Below, piece after piece: positions 8,240-16,629 of a stretch of DNA of 31,493 bases. The position numbers and the translations under genes are program-made. Location: positions 1 through 31,493 of the forward strand of contig JBGQDM010000030.1 in assembly GCA_041495845.1 (NCBI GenBank). The letters are read 5' to 3'. Each line of letters opens with the position of its first letter. Position 1 is the stretch's first letter. This DNA is from JBGQDM01 sp041495845. Its GTDB lineage: Bacteria; Acidobacteriota; Terriglobia; Terriglobales; Acidobacteriaceae. The notes beneath the pieces were generated by a model. The model had not been told where the DNA came from. It saw nothing but the letters and a program-made list of their open reading frames with translations, and did no database searches.

Positions 8240-10561
8240 CTAAGTCGGCACGCGCAGCAGCAAGTATCCGCCGATCAGGCCGAACAAGATGTCGGGTGAC
8301 CACGCCGCCAGAGCTGGCGGCAATTGGTGGATATTGCCCATGGCCTCAAACACGCCGGAGACAGTCCAATAGACGACTGCAATTCCCACCGCTGTGGCCA
8401 CGCCGGCCAGCGCTCCCCGGCGCCCCGCACTCAGCGCGAACGGCACCGCCAGGACCGCCATCACCAGCGTGATCAGCGGGTAGGCAATCTTCTTGTGCAG
8501 TTGCACCCGGAGTTTGACCACATCAAATCCGCTCTGCTGCAACTCGCGGATGTAGCGTCCCAGTTCGTCGTAGTTCATCTCCGACGACTGGCTATTTTCC
8601 TTTTTGAAATAGGCTGGCGGTTCCGCAAATTGCGCGAAGGTCGTCACTTCAAATTCGCGGTAATCTTCAATCGCAGCCCCGTTCAACCGTCGTTCCCAAC
8701 CGCTGGTGAAGAGCCAGCGGCCAAGATTTTGGTCCCAGTGCGCCCGCTCCGCCTGCACCCGCCGCTCGATGCCAAACGTCCTGGGATTGAACTGGAACAC
8801 GGACACGCGGGCGAACTCGTCGCGGTCCGGATCAAAGAACTGGTAGTAGTAGATGTTCGAGCTTTGCCCAAAAATCCATTTGCGGTCGGGACGCAAATAG
8901 GTCTGCGCCGGCTTGCCCTTGATCTGGTTGCGCAGCGCGTCCTGCCGCTTATTGGCGTGGGGCAAATAGAATTGGTCGAACGCGAACAAGCCTCCGGCGG
9001 CCAACGCTGCCGCCAGCAGCACCGGAACTACCACCCGGTAAATGCTGATCCCCGTGGCCTTCACCGCCGTAATCTCACTGCTGCGCTGCAGGATGCCGAA
9101 GGTCACCAGCACTGCCAGCAACATGGCCAGCGGCAGCGTGTTGTAAAGAAAAAACGGCGTGACGTTGACCAAGTATTCGCCCACCACGATCCAAGGCACC
9201 CGGTTTCTAAGAATGTCACCGAGCAGCTCAAACAGCGTGAAGACCAGCAACAACATGAGAAATGTGCCCACGATCAAGCCCAGGTAAAGGCCGAAATCAC
9301 GCAGGATATATTCATCCAGCAGCATGGGAAAACGCAGACCGAAGACTCGCGGCCGCCGCTGTAGCTCGTAGGCAACGTCGCGCGCGCGGCCTTTCGCAGA
9401 CGGCTTCAGCCCGAGCCACGCGGCCGGTGTCCAGTGCCAGCCGCGAAACCAGCCCAACTCCACCGGGCGGCGTTCCACTTGCCACAACAGCAGCAACCCC
9501 GCCATCAAGAAGACAGCATTCGCCAGCCATGGCCCCAGTGCCGTCGAAAGGCGTCCGCTCCGGGCCAGCGACACGCCCAACAAAGAGAGCGAGTAGTAAA
9601 CGAACACGAGCAGAATGGTGAGCACGAAGCCGCTGGACTTGCCGCCTTTCTTCGATGAAAGGCCGAGCGGAATGCCGACAATCGCCAGCACCAGGCAGGC
9701 GGTCGGCAGCGCCAGCCGCCGGTGAAACTCGATCATGTACCAACGCCCAGCCCCGGGATCCTTGAGTGGCGGGGTGAGCAGGTCGCGGCTGGAGATGGCG
9801 CTGATCGAGGGTGGTTCCTGGGTCGCTGACCCCTCATTGGCCGGCAGATCGATGGGAATGTCGGTTTCCTGAAAGGTGGAAATCTGATAGTGCTCGGAGT
9901 TCTTCGCATCCACTTCATGAGTGGACCCGTCGCTCAAGTGCAGGTGCAACGTCTTCGGATCCTGACTCACCACCACGCCCTGCCGCGCCAGCGTGATGCG
10001 CGGAGCCTGAGGATCGCTGATGTCGGCCAGGAACACACCCTTCCACAACGCCGCACCTTCCGCATTGGTCACGTCTTGCACGTAGAGAACGATGCGGGGG
10101 AAACCTTCGTAGAAAACGCGGGGTTGAATTTCGAAGGATACCTGCGAGGTCTTCAGCCGGTCCTGCAGGTGCGCCAGCGCCGCCTGCGAGGCGGGAGCAA
10201 TCCACAAGCTGTTGATCAACGCCAACACCCATGCGCCGGCTACAAAAATCGAGAGCACGCGGGTGAACGTCCACACGCCGATGCCGCTGGCACGCATCGC
10301 GGTCACTTCGCTGTCCGCCGCCAGCCGGCTCAGCCCAATCAGAATGCCCACCAGCACTCCCATGGGAATGGTGTAGGTCAGCGCCACCGGAACGGTGAAG
10401 AGAAAAATCTGCGCCACACTGGGCAAGGGCGCGCTGTTGCGCACCACCAGCTCGAGAATCCGCCCCAGATCGCGCGTGAACAGGACGAAAGTAAAGACCA
10501 GAACCCCGATGGCCGCGTGCGCCAGCACTTCGTTCAGGATGTAGCGCGTCAGGATCCGCAT
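8240..10561 (-). CDS. lptFG: LptF-LptG fused lipopolysaccharide exporter permease
   Basis: A single 773-residue chain contains two permease units of the Lpt ABC exporter, which extracts lipopolysaccharide from the inner membrane. Unit one spans about residues 1-370: three N-terminal membrane helices, a periplasmic beta domain near 145-280, then three helices. Unit two spans about 410-773 with the same plan. Each unit keeps the coupling-helix motif: SEVTAMRASGIG near 84-95 and SEITAVKATGIS near 495-506. LptF and LptG are normally separate proteins of about 360 residues. The ATG at 10561 (MRILTRYILNEVL) is preferred over the upstream TTG because it matches the family N-terminus and lies just after a TAGACT box. 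LptB, LptA and LptC genes are not nearby. Confidence 0.88.
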   Translation of the reverse strand: MRILTRYILNEVLAHAAIGVLVFTFVLFTRDLGRILELVVRNSAPLPSVAQIFLFTVPVALTYTIPMGVLVGILIGLSRLAADSEVTAMRASGIGVWTFTRVLSIFVAGAWVLALINSLWIAPASQAALAHLQDRLKTSQVSFEIQPRVFYEGFPRIVLYVQDVTNAEGAALWKGVFLADISDPQAPRITLARQGVVVSQDPKTLHLHLSDGSTHEVDAKNSEHYQISTFQETDIPIDLPANEGSATQEPPSISAISSRDLLTPPLKDPGAGRWYMIEFHRRLALPTACLVLAIVGIPLGLSSKKGGKSSGFVLTILLVFVYYSLSLLGVSLARSGRLSTALGPWLANAVFLMAGLLLLWQVERRPVELGWFRGWHWTPAAWLGLKPSAKGRARDVAYELQRRPRVFGLRFPMLLDEYILRDFGLYLGLIVGTFLMLLLVFTLFELLGDILRNRVPWIVVGEYLVNVTPFFLYNTLPLAMLLAVLVTFGILQRSSEITAVKATGISIYRVVVPVLLAAALAAGGLFAFDQFYLPHANKRQDALRNQIKGKPAQTYLRPDRKWIFGQSSNIYYYQFFDPDRDEFARVSVFQFNPRTFGIERRVQAERAHWDQNLGRWLFTSGWERRLNGAAIEDYREFEVTTFAQFAEPPAYFKKENSQSSEMNYDELGRYIRELQQSGFDVVKLRVQLHKKIAYPLITLVMAVLAVPFALSAGRRGALAGVATAVGIAVVYWTVSGVFEAMGNIHQLPPALAAWSPDILFGLIGGYLLLRVPT

Positions 10562-10578
10562 GGAGGCGTCTGCGCCCG

Positions 10579-10584
10579 AGTCTA
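10579..10584 (-). promoter_or_regulatory. TAGACT -10 box of lptFG
   Basis: TAGACT reads on the minus strand at 10584-10579, in the context GCTAGACT seen before other genes in this window. It ends 17 bases before the ATG at 10561, predicting a short leader. No -35 stands out. Confidence 0.4.
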
Positions 10585-10636
10585 GCACGCAGTTATACGA
10601 AGGGGTTGACCTCAAAAGCCGGTGGTTAAACCGCGG

Positions 10637-10759
10637 TTAGGTGCTACGCCTCTCTTCGCCAACGGAGATCACCAGCCCGTCCGGATCTGCGTATTGGGCA
10701 GCCCGAGCCCCAAAAACCGCTTTTGGCGCTGAATGCAGGGCGCGTTGTTCTCCACCACG
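10637..10759 (-). pseudogene. C-terminal fossil of a VOC (glyoxalase-fold) gene
   Basis: Directly after the glgB TAG stop the same frame stays open for 40 codons and ends in TAA at 10639-10637. Its middle reads LHSAPKAVFGARAAQYADP followed by DGLVISVGEE, which is the hallmark last strand of vicinal-oxygen-chelate proteins (aromatic-GxRxAQ-DPDG followed by hydrophobics). No start codon, ribosome binding site or N-terminal part is present, so this is the broken end of a lost gene. It contains an imperfect hairpin at 10706-10730 that could also act on glgB transcripts. Confidence 0.6.
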
Positions 10760-12709
10760 CTACTCACCCGCCGCCGCACGCAGGAACAACGCCGACAGCG
10801 GTGGCAGCGTCAGGGTCAGCGAAAACGGACGCCCATGTGCTGGCGTCTCCTCCGCCTCAACCCCTCCCAGGTTGCCCATCCCCGAGCCGCCGTATGCTTC
10901 ACCGTCGCTGTTCAGCAGTTCCCGCCAGAACCCGCCGTGGGGCACACCTACGCGATATCCCGTGCGTGGCACTGGCGTGAAGTTGCACGCCACCAGCACC
11001 GTTTCCCTGGGCACGGTGCTCTGCCGCAGCAGCGCGACCACGCTGGCTTCGTTGTCGTTGCAGTCGACCCAGGAAAATCCCCCCGGATCGCAATCGAGCG
11101 CATGCAACGCCGGTTCGGTGCGATAGACGTGATTCAACTGTGACAGCCAGGACTGCAGGCCGCGATGCTCGGCATGATCCAGCAGGTCCCAATCCAAACT
11201 GACGTCGTGCGCCCATTCTTGCCACTGGCCAAACTCGTCCCCCATGAAGAGCATCTTCTTGCCCGACTGCGCGTACATGTAGCCGTAGAGCAAACGCAGA
11301 TTGGCAAACTTCTGCCACACGTCACCCGGCATTTTCGCCAGCAGCGATCCCTTCATGTGGACCACCTCATCATGGGAAAGCGGCAGCACGAAATTTTCGT
11401 GGTAGGCATAGAGCATGCGAAACGTAAGCTGGTTGTGGTGATACTTGCGGTATACCGGGTCCTGGCTGAAATATTTCAAGGTGTCGTGCATCCAGCCCAT
11501 GTCCCACTTCAGCCCGAAACCCAGCCCGCCCACGTAGACTGGCCGCGACACCATCGGCCACGCGGTACTCTCTTCGGCAATCGTCTGCACATCGGGAAAA
11601 TTCCGGTAGATGTCTTCGTTCATGCGCCGGAGAAACGCAATCGCCTCTAGATTTTCCCGCCCACCGTATTTGTTCGGAATCCACTCACCCTGTTTGCGCG
11701 AGTAGTCGAGATAGAGCATGGAAGCCACCGCATCCACGCGCAAACCGTCGGCGTGATACTTGTCCAGCCAGAAGAGGGCGCTGGAAAGCAGGAAGCTGCA
11801 CACTTCGCTTCGCCCGTAATTGAAGATGTGTGTTTTCCAGTCCGGATGAAACCCCTGCCGTGAATCGGAGTGCTCGAACAAATGGGTCCCGTCAAAATAC
11901 GCCAGCCCGTGTCCGTCACCGGGAAAATGCGAAGGCACCCAATCCAGAATTACGCCAATACCGCGCTGGTGCAGGTAATCCACCAGATACATGAAATCCT
12001 GCGGGGCGCCGTAACGCGCGCTGGGCGAGAAGTACCCCGTCGTCTGGTATCCCCACGAACCATAGAACGGATGCTCCATCACCGGCAGCAGTTGCACGTG
12101 GGTAAAATTCAGCCGCTGCACGTGGTCGGCCAGCTTACGCGCGATTTCGCGATAGCTCAGCGGACGATTGTGCTCCTCCGGTACCCGCATCCACGAACCC
12201 AGATGCACTTCGTAAATGGCCATCGGTGCGGCGAGAGAGTTGTGCTCTTTGCGCACCCCCATCCACTCCCGATCATTCCATTCGTAGTCCAGGTCCCAGA
12301 CCGTGGAGGCCGTGCGGGGCGGCTTCTCACCATAAAAGCCGAACGGGTCGGTCTTGTCGCCGCGATGACCGTGGTGCCGGGAAACGATGTGATACTTGTA
12401 CGTCGCGCCCTTGCCCACGCCCGGCAGAAAACCCTCCCAGATGCCGGAACTGCCGCGCGCCGCCAGTTCGTGCGCCTCGGGGTTCCAGCCATTGAAGTCG
12501 CCGATCACCGAAACCCGTTGCGCACTCGGCGCCCACACCCCGAAAAACGTGCCCGGCTCTCCTTCCAACACCGTCGGGTGTGCGCCCAGCTTGTCATAGG
12601 CGCGGTTGTGGTTCCCCTGGTTGAACAAGAACAAATCATCGTTGGTCAAGCGGGTGCGGTCGTGCCGCATGGCGGATGCTGCCGGCGTAGTCGTATCGTG
12701 ATGTCTCAT
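10760..12709 (-). CDS. glgB: 1,4-alpha-glucan branching enzyme (GH13_9)
   Basis: A 649-residue enzyme that cuts alpha-1,4-glucan chains and re-attaches them by alpha-1,6 links during glycogen synthesis. An N-terminal CBM48 domain (VWAPSAQRVSVIGDFNGWN, about 58-76) precedes the GH13 barrel. Active-site motifs are HADGLRVDAVASMLYLDY with nucleophile Asp326, IAEESTAWP with acid/base Glu379, and PLSHDEVVH with Asp447. The ATG at 12709 is favoured because TACACT on the minus strand at 12730-12725 could drive a short-leader transcript. The frame remains open further upstream to 12823 and no clear Shine-Dalgarno sequence marks any start, so the N-terminus is uncertain by up to 38 residues. It is divergent from the GH57 gene. 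The residue numbers assume the 12709 start. Confidence 0.93.
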   Translation of the reverse strand: MRHHDTTTPAASAMRHDRTRLTNDDLFLFNQGNHNRAYDKLGAHPTVLEGEPGTFFGVWAPSAQRVSVIGDFNGWNPEAHELAARGSSGIWEGFLPGVGKGATYKYHIVSRHHGHRGDKTDPFGFYGEKPPRTASTVWDLDYEWNDREWMGVRKEHNSLAAPMAIYEVHLGSWMRVPEEHNRPLSYREIARKLADHVQRLNFTHVQLLPVMEHPFYGSWGYQTTGYFSPSARYGAPQDFMYLVDYLHQRGIGVILDWVPSHFPGDGHGLAYFDGTHLFEHSDSRQGFHPDWKTHIFNYGRSEVCSFLLSSALFWLDKYHADGLRVDAVASMLYLDYSRKQGEWIPNKYGGRENLEAIAFLRRMNEDIYRNFPDVQTIAEESTAWPMVSRPVYVGGLGFGLKWDMGWMHDTLKYFSQDPVYRKYHHNQLTFRMLYAYHENFVLPLSHDEVVHMKGSLLAKMPGDVWQKFANLRLLYGYMYAQSGKKMLFMGDEFGQWQEWAHDVSLDWDLLDHAEHRGLQSWLSQLNHVYRTEPALHALDCDPGGFSWVDCNDNEASVVALLRQSTVPRETVLVACNFTPVPRTGYRVGVPHGGFWRELLNSDGEAYGGSGMGNLGGVEAEETPAHGRPFSLTLTLPPLSALFLRAAAGE

Positions 12710-12724
12710 AGAAGGTGACACACC

Positions 12725-12730
12725 AGTGTA
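12725..12730 (-). promoter_or_regulatory. TACACT -10 candidate of glgB
   Basis: TACACT on the minus strand at 12730-12725, in the context GCTACACT, lies 15 bases before the proposed ATG at 12709. It forms one half of a divergent promoter region shared with the GH57 gene. Confidence 0.35.
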
Positions 12731-12786
12731 GCGAATGGACGTGGCTTTCATGAAACGCAGCCGCAGCTCTGACTTCGGGGCCATGC

Positions 12787-12792
12787 TAGACT
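12787..12792 (+). promoter_or_regulatory. TAGACT -10 candidate of the GH57 gene
   Basis: TAGACT, again in the context GCTAGACT, lies 45 bases before the ATG at 12838. It is followed by the ribosome binding site AAGGAAG (12822-12828). No convincing -35 was seen. Confidence 0.4.
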
Positions 12793-12837
12793 GCCTGTTT
12801 CCGGCCCTGAGCGCCACCCTCAAGGAAGCTTCGTCGC

Positions 12838-15072
12838 ATGCCCCTGATTCGCGTCGTCGTCCTCTGGCACCAGCACCAGCCCTTTTACAAAGACCTGGTC
12901 ACTGGCCAGTACCGCCTGCCCTGGGTACGCCTGCACGCGCTCAAGGATTACTACGGCATGGTCAAACTGCTGGACGAATTTCCTCAAGTCCACCAGACCT
13001 TCAACCTCGTCCCTTCGCTCATCCAGCAAATTCAGGATTACGTGGCTGGCACCGCCAGCGATCCCTTTCTGGATGTGGCCGCCCGCCCCGCAGCCGATCT
13101 CTCCCGCGAGCAGCGCCACTTCGCCTTGCAATATCTCTTCCAGGCCAATCCCGTTCACCTCATCGGCCGCTATCCTCGCTATCGGGAATTGTGGGAGAAA
13201 TTTCGCGGGATGGGTGATTCTCCCGAACGCGCCGAGCGCTATTTCCTGCCGCAGGATTTCGCTGATCTGCAAGTTCTTTCGCAGCTGGCGTGGTTTGACG
13301 AATTTTTTCTCGAGGATGCGGACGTGGCGGCGCTGGTGCGCAAGAAGCGCAACTACTCGCTCGAAGACCAGCAGTTTGTCATTCGCCGGGAGAGGGAACT
13401 ACTGGGGCGCGTGTTGCCCGCACACGCGGAAGCGGCCCAGGCCGGGCGGATCGAGCTTTCCACTTCGCCCTTCTATCATCCCATCTTGCCGCTGCTCTGC
13501 GACACCAACCAGGGCGCTGTCTCTTCTCCTGGCTTGCCGCTGCCGCAAAACCGCTTTCGTCGTCCCGAAGACGCACGCGAGCAATTACTCCGCGGCCTTG
13601 ATCTGCACGAAAAAGTCTTCGGTCTGCGTCCCCGTGGCGTCTGGCCCTCTGAAGGCAGCGTTTCTGAAGAAGTACTTGCCCTGGCCCACCAACTCGGCGT
13701 GCAATGGATGGCCACCGACGAAGGCGTGCTCGGGCGTTCTCTCGGGTTTCACTTCAATCGCGACGGCGCCGGCAAACTCACTTCCGGCGCGCCGGAACGC
13801 CTCTATACGATTTACCGCTACGAAAAAGACAGCACCGAGATGCATTTGTTGTTTCGCGACCACAGCATGTCCGACCTGATTGGCTTCGTCTATTCGGGGA
13901 TGCCGCCGCAGGACGCCGCCCAACACCTGCTCCACGCCATCCGCCACGCCGCGCAACCGGTGCTCGATCTGGGCCGCGACGCTGTGGTGCCCATCATTCT
14001 CGACGGCGAAAACGCCTGGGAATACTACCCGCGCTCCGGCCGCGAGTTCCTGCGCCGCTTCTACGATGCCCTCGATCGCGATCCCGACATCGAGGCCGTC
14101 ACGGTTTCTGAAGCCGTCGCCCGCCATCCCCACATTGCACCGTTGGATAGCGTGGTACCCGGCTCCTGGATCAACGCCAACTTCAACGTCTGGATCGGCG
14201 CACCCGAAGACAATCGCGCCTGGGACTACGTTCACGCGGCCCGCGAGTTCTACGACCGTCATTCCGCCGTAGCCAGCGAAGAACAGCGCCAGCTCGCCTA
14301 TCAAGAGCTGCTCATCGCCGAAGGCAGCGACTGGAACTGGTGGTATGGCCCCGAACATCATTCCGCCAACGACCGCGACTTCGACGAACTCTTTCGCAAG
14401 CACGTCTCCAACGTCTATCAGGCTTTGGGCGGCGTTCCGCCCGAATCTCTGGCGCAGCCCATCTCTGCCGGAATCGGGCGGCCAGATTTTGAGCCGCAGA
14501 CCGTGTACATTCACCCCAAGATTGACGGCACCCTGATCCGCTACTTCGAGTGGATGGGCGCCGCCATGTATACCTCGGACCATCGTGCCGGCGCCATGCA
14601 CGGCCGCCAGTTCCTGCTCGACGCGGTCCACGCCGGCATTGACGAAGAATTTGTCTACGGCCGCCTCGACTTTATCGGGGCCGTGCCGACGGACTGCGAA
14701 CTCGTTGTCAACCTTGAATCCTGGGCCCCAGACGTCGCCGCTGTGCATCGCGTCGTTCGCCTCGACGCCGTCGTCGCCGACAGCCAGCTGCGCGACTGGA
14801 AGGTCTCCGCCGGAACCAAGAATGAGTTCCTCGCCTCCGATCACGAACCAGCCCCCGCCTTTCGCATCGCCCTGCGAAAACTGTTCGAGTTCCGCCTCCC
14901 ACTCGCGTGGCTCACCGCTCCCCTGCGCACCGGTGATGCTCCCCCAACCCGCATTCGCCTCCGCTTCAGCCTCTGGCAGGATCGCCTGCCCGTGGACGCC
15001 CTTCCGCTCGAGGGATGGGTCGAGTTGCTGCTGCTGAGCGAAGAAGAATTGCACGAGCTGGCGTTGTCGTAA
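12838..15072 (+). CDS. Glycoside hydrolase family 57 alpha-glucan enzyme
   Basis: A 744-residue GH57 protein with the five conserved regions in order: HQHQP at 11-15; GRIELSTSPFYHPILPL at 203-219; WPSEGSVSEE at 269-278 with the nucleophile Glu272; LFRDHSMSD at 338-346 with candidate catalytic Asp341; and DGENAWEYY at 389-397. GH57 members include amylases, 4-alpha-glucanotransferases, amylopullulanases and branching enzymes, and the precise activity is not decided by these motifs. No signal peptide is seen, so cytoplasmic action on glycogen-type glucan is likely. Residues 520-744 form an extra C-terminal beta-rich domain. The start is supported by AAGGAAG nine bases upstream. The divergent arrangement with glgB suggests joint control of storage-glucan metabolism. 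Confidence 0.9.
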   Translation: MPLIRVVVLWHQHQPFYKDLVTGQYRLPWVRLHALKDYYGMVKLLDEFPQVHQTFNLVPSLIQQIQDYVAGTASDPFLDVAARPAADLSREQRHFALQYLFQANPVHLIGRYPRYRELWEKFRGMGDSPERAERYFLPQDFADLQVLSQLAWFDEFFLEDADVAALVRKKRNYSLEDQQFVIRRERELLGRVLPAHAEAAQAGRIELSTSPFYHPILPLLCDTNQGAVSSPGLPLPQNRFRRPEDAREQLLRGLDLHEKVFGLRPRGVWPSEGSVSEEVLALAHQLGVQWMATDEGVLGRSLGFHFNRDGAGKLTSGAPERLYTIYRYEKDSTEMHLLFRDHSMSDLIGFVYSGMPPQDAAQHLLHAIRHAAQPVLDLGRDAVVPIILDGENAWEYYPRSGREFLRRFYDALDRDPDIEAVTVSEAVARHPHIAPLDSVVPGSWINANFNVWIGAPEDNRAWDYVHAAREFYDRHSAVASEEQRQLAYQELLIAEGSDWNWWYGPEHHSANDRDFDELFRKHVSNVYQALGGVPPESLAQPISAGIGRPDFEPQTVYIHPKIDGTLIRYFEWMGAAMYTSDHRAGAMHGRQFLLDAVHAGIDEEFVYGRLDFIGAVPTDCELVVNLESWAPDVAAVHRVVRLDAVVADSQLRDWKVSAGTKNEFLASDHEPAPAFRIALRKLFEFRLPLAWLTAPLRTGDAPPTRIRLRFSLWQDRLPVDALPLEGWVELLLLSEEELHELALS

Positions 15073-15108
15073 GACACCCGCCCGTTTGCCGCTTCCCGCA
15101 GTCAATGG

Positions 15109-15114
15109 GACAAT
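15109..15114 (+). promoter_or_regulatory. GACAAT -10 candidate, possibly leaderless transcript
   Basis: GACAAT ends six bases before the ATG at 15121, so a transcript starting about seven bases downstream would begin at the start codon itself. No Shine-Dalgarno sequence is present before this ATG, in keeping with leaderless translation. Confidence 0.35.
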
Positions 15115-15120
15115 AGCTCC

Positions 15121-15981
15121 ATGTCTACGTCCTTCAAATTGGCAGTTATCGGATTGGCGTCCTGCGTCCTGCTGCTGGGAAATCTCCTGGCGCAACAGAC
15201 TCCGGCTCCAAAAACCTCAACCGCTGCTCCCACATCTCCAGCAGCCCAGACTCCGGCGGCGAAAACAGCCGCCAAGCCCCATGCGCCGGCCGCCAAAGCT
15301 CCCACCGGCCTCGCGCTCAAGACCCAGAAAGAAAAACTCAGCTACGCGCTGGGTATGAATCTGGGCGCCAATCTCCATCGCCAGTCGGTGCAGGTGGATC
15401 CGAACATCGTTGTGCGCGGGTTGAAAGACGCCCTCGCCGGTGTGAAGCCTGCACTCAGCGAAGAAGATGCGAGGGCCGCGATGATGCAATTGCAGAGTGA
15501 ACTGCGCAAGAAGGCGGAAGAGAAGGCGCAACAAGCCGGCGCAGCCAGTCGGAAGGATGGCGATATGTTTCTCGCGGGCAACAAAGTGAAAGAAGGCGTC
15601 GTCACCCTGCCCAGCGGCCTGCAGTACAAAATCCTGACCGCGGGCACCGGCCCCACGCCCACCGCCACCGACACCGTCGTCTGCCAATACCGCGGCACGC
15701 TAATCAACGGCACGGAATTTGACAGCTCCTACAAACGCGCTGAGCCGGCCACGTTCCCGGTCAACGGCGTGATCAAGGGCTGGATCGAGGCATTGCAGCT
15801 CATGCCGGTCGGCTCCAAGTGGGAACTCTATGTTCCGTCTGATCTCGCCTATGGCGATCGGGGCGCCGGTCGCGACATCGGCCCCGGCTCTACGTTGATC
15901 TTCGAAGTGGAGCTGCTCTCGATTCAACCGAAAACCGAGGCGCCAAAGGCTGACGAGAAGAAGCCTGAAGAAAAGCAGTAA
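15121..15981 (+). CDS. Periplasmic FKBP-type peptidyl-prolyl isomerase
   Basis: A 286-residue exported protein that catalyses cis-trans isomerisation of proline bonds and helps fold envelope proteins. Residues 1-24 are a signal peptide, probably cut after LLA. An LASC at 12-15 resembles a lipobox, but hydrophobic residues follow it, so a lipoprotein is less likely. An Ala/Pro/Lys-rich linker covers about 25-63. The FKBP N-terminal dimerisation domain starts at KEKLSYALGMNLG, near residue 70. The catalytic FKBP domain, about 175-275, shows VVCQYRGTL, TEFDSSY, VNGVIKGWIEAL and IPSDLAYG-like VPSDLAYGDRGAG. The layout matches FkpA/Mip proteins. The C-terminus is a short lysine/glutamate tail. Confidence 0.92.
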   Translation: MSTSFKLAVIGLASCVLLLGNLLAQQTPAPKTSTAAPTSPAAQTPAAKTAAKPHAPAAKAPTGLALKTQKEKLSYALGMNLGANLHRQSVQVDPNIVVRGLKDALAGVKPALSEEDARAAMMQLQSELRKKAEEKAQQAGAASRKDGDMFLAGNKVKEGVVTLPSGLQYKILTAGTGPTPTATDTVVCQYRGTLINGTEFDSSYKRAEPATFPVNGVIKGWIEALQLMPVGSKWELYVPSDLAYGDRGAGRDIGPGSTLIFEVELLSIQPKTEAPKADEKKPEEKQ

Positions 15982-16000
15982 GCGATCAGTGTACAAACCA

Positions 16001-16025
16001 GGGCCGCAGCTTCCCGCTGCGGCCC
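16001..16025. terminator. Bidirectional terminator between convergent genes
   Basis: A perfect 10-bp stem, GGGCCGCAGC pairing with GCTGCGGCCC around the loop TTCCC, sits in the 51-bp gap between the FKBP stop and the stop of the convergent VOC gene. A pyrimidine-rich stretch follows on the plus strand. Position and symmetry fit a terminator for both genes. Confidence 0.7.
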
Positions 16026-16032
16026 CGGTTCC

Positions 16033-16431
16033 TTACTTCTTCATCCGTTCCGCAAACGTCAGCATCCATCCTTCCGGATCCACCATGCCAAACTCCTTCA
16101 TGCCATAAAACTGCTCGGTCAGCGGCATGTTGATCTTGGCTTCACGCTGCTTTACTTTCTTCAACAAATCTTCCAGGCCGCTCTCGACTTCAATGTAGAG
16201 GGTCAGCGCGCCGCCGATGGGCACGCTGGCGAGTTCCGGATGTTCCGCCACCACCGCCTTCTGGTCGTTGAAGAAAATCTCGACCGCCCCGTTGGTGACG
16301 CTGCCAAAAACATATGGCGCCTGTTCCGGCACGGTCATGCCCTTGCTGAAACCAAGCACATCACAGTAGTACTCGATGGCAGCGGCGACGTTGCGGACAA
16401 ACAGATTGGGTGTAACTTTCTGGAATTTCAT
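16033..16431 (-). CDS. VOC family protein (glyoxalase/bleomycin-resistance fold)
   Basis: A 132-residue single-chain member of the vicinal oxygen chelate superfamily with two beta-alpha-beta-beta-beta modules: PNLFVRNVAAAIEYYCDVLG at about 8-27 and LYIEVESGLEDLLKKVKQ from about 78. The end FGMVDPEGWMLTFAE carries the DPEG turn and the final glutamate that often binds metal. Members include lyases, isomerases and antibiotic-binding proteins, and the substrate cannot be predicted. GAGGAG on the minus strand supports the ATG at 16431. It is converged on by the FKBP gene and stands apart from the next minus-strand operon. Confidence 0.87.
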   Translation of the reverse strand: MKFQKVTPNLFVRNVAAAIEYYCDVLGFSKGMTVPEQAPYVFGSVTNGAVEIFFNDQKAVVAEHPELASVPIGGALTLYIEVESGLEDLLKKVKQREAKINMPLTEQFYGMKEFGMVDPEGWMLTFAERMKK

Positions 16432-16629
16432 GTTCTCTCCTCGTTAAGGTAGGTGTACGCAGTCAAAGAAGACGCACACCAGATTCGTGTGCTCGCATCT
16501 CCTCCATCTGCGCTTCCGCGAGGAAAAAGGCAGGTAGGGACCCTCATTGTCAGTGGCGTTCCAATTCCAAAGAAACGCGCGGGCCCCGCGAGGTACGGCG
16601 GTAGCATAGCACAACTTCAAAAGGCCTGG

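Noticed and set aside
12710..12837. Riboswitch or RNA leader between glgB and GH57
   Set aside because: The gap is short, holds two opposed -10 candidates, and shows no conserved riboswitch-like secondary structure that I can recognise.
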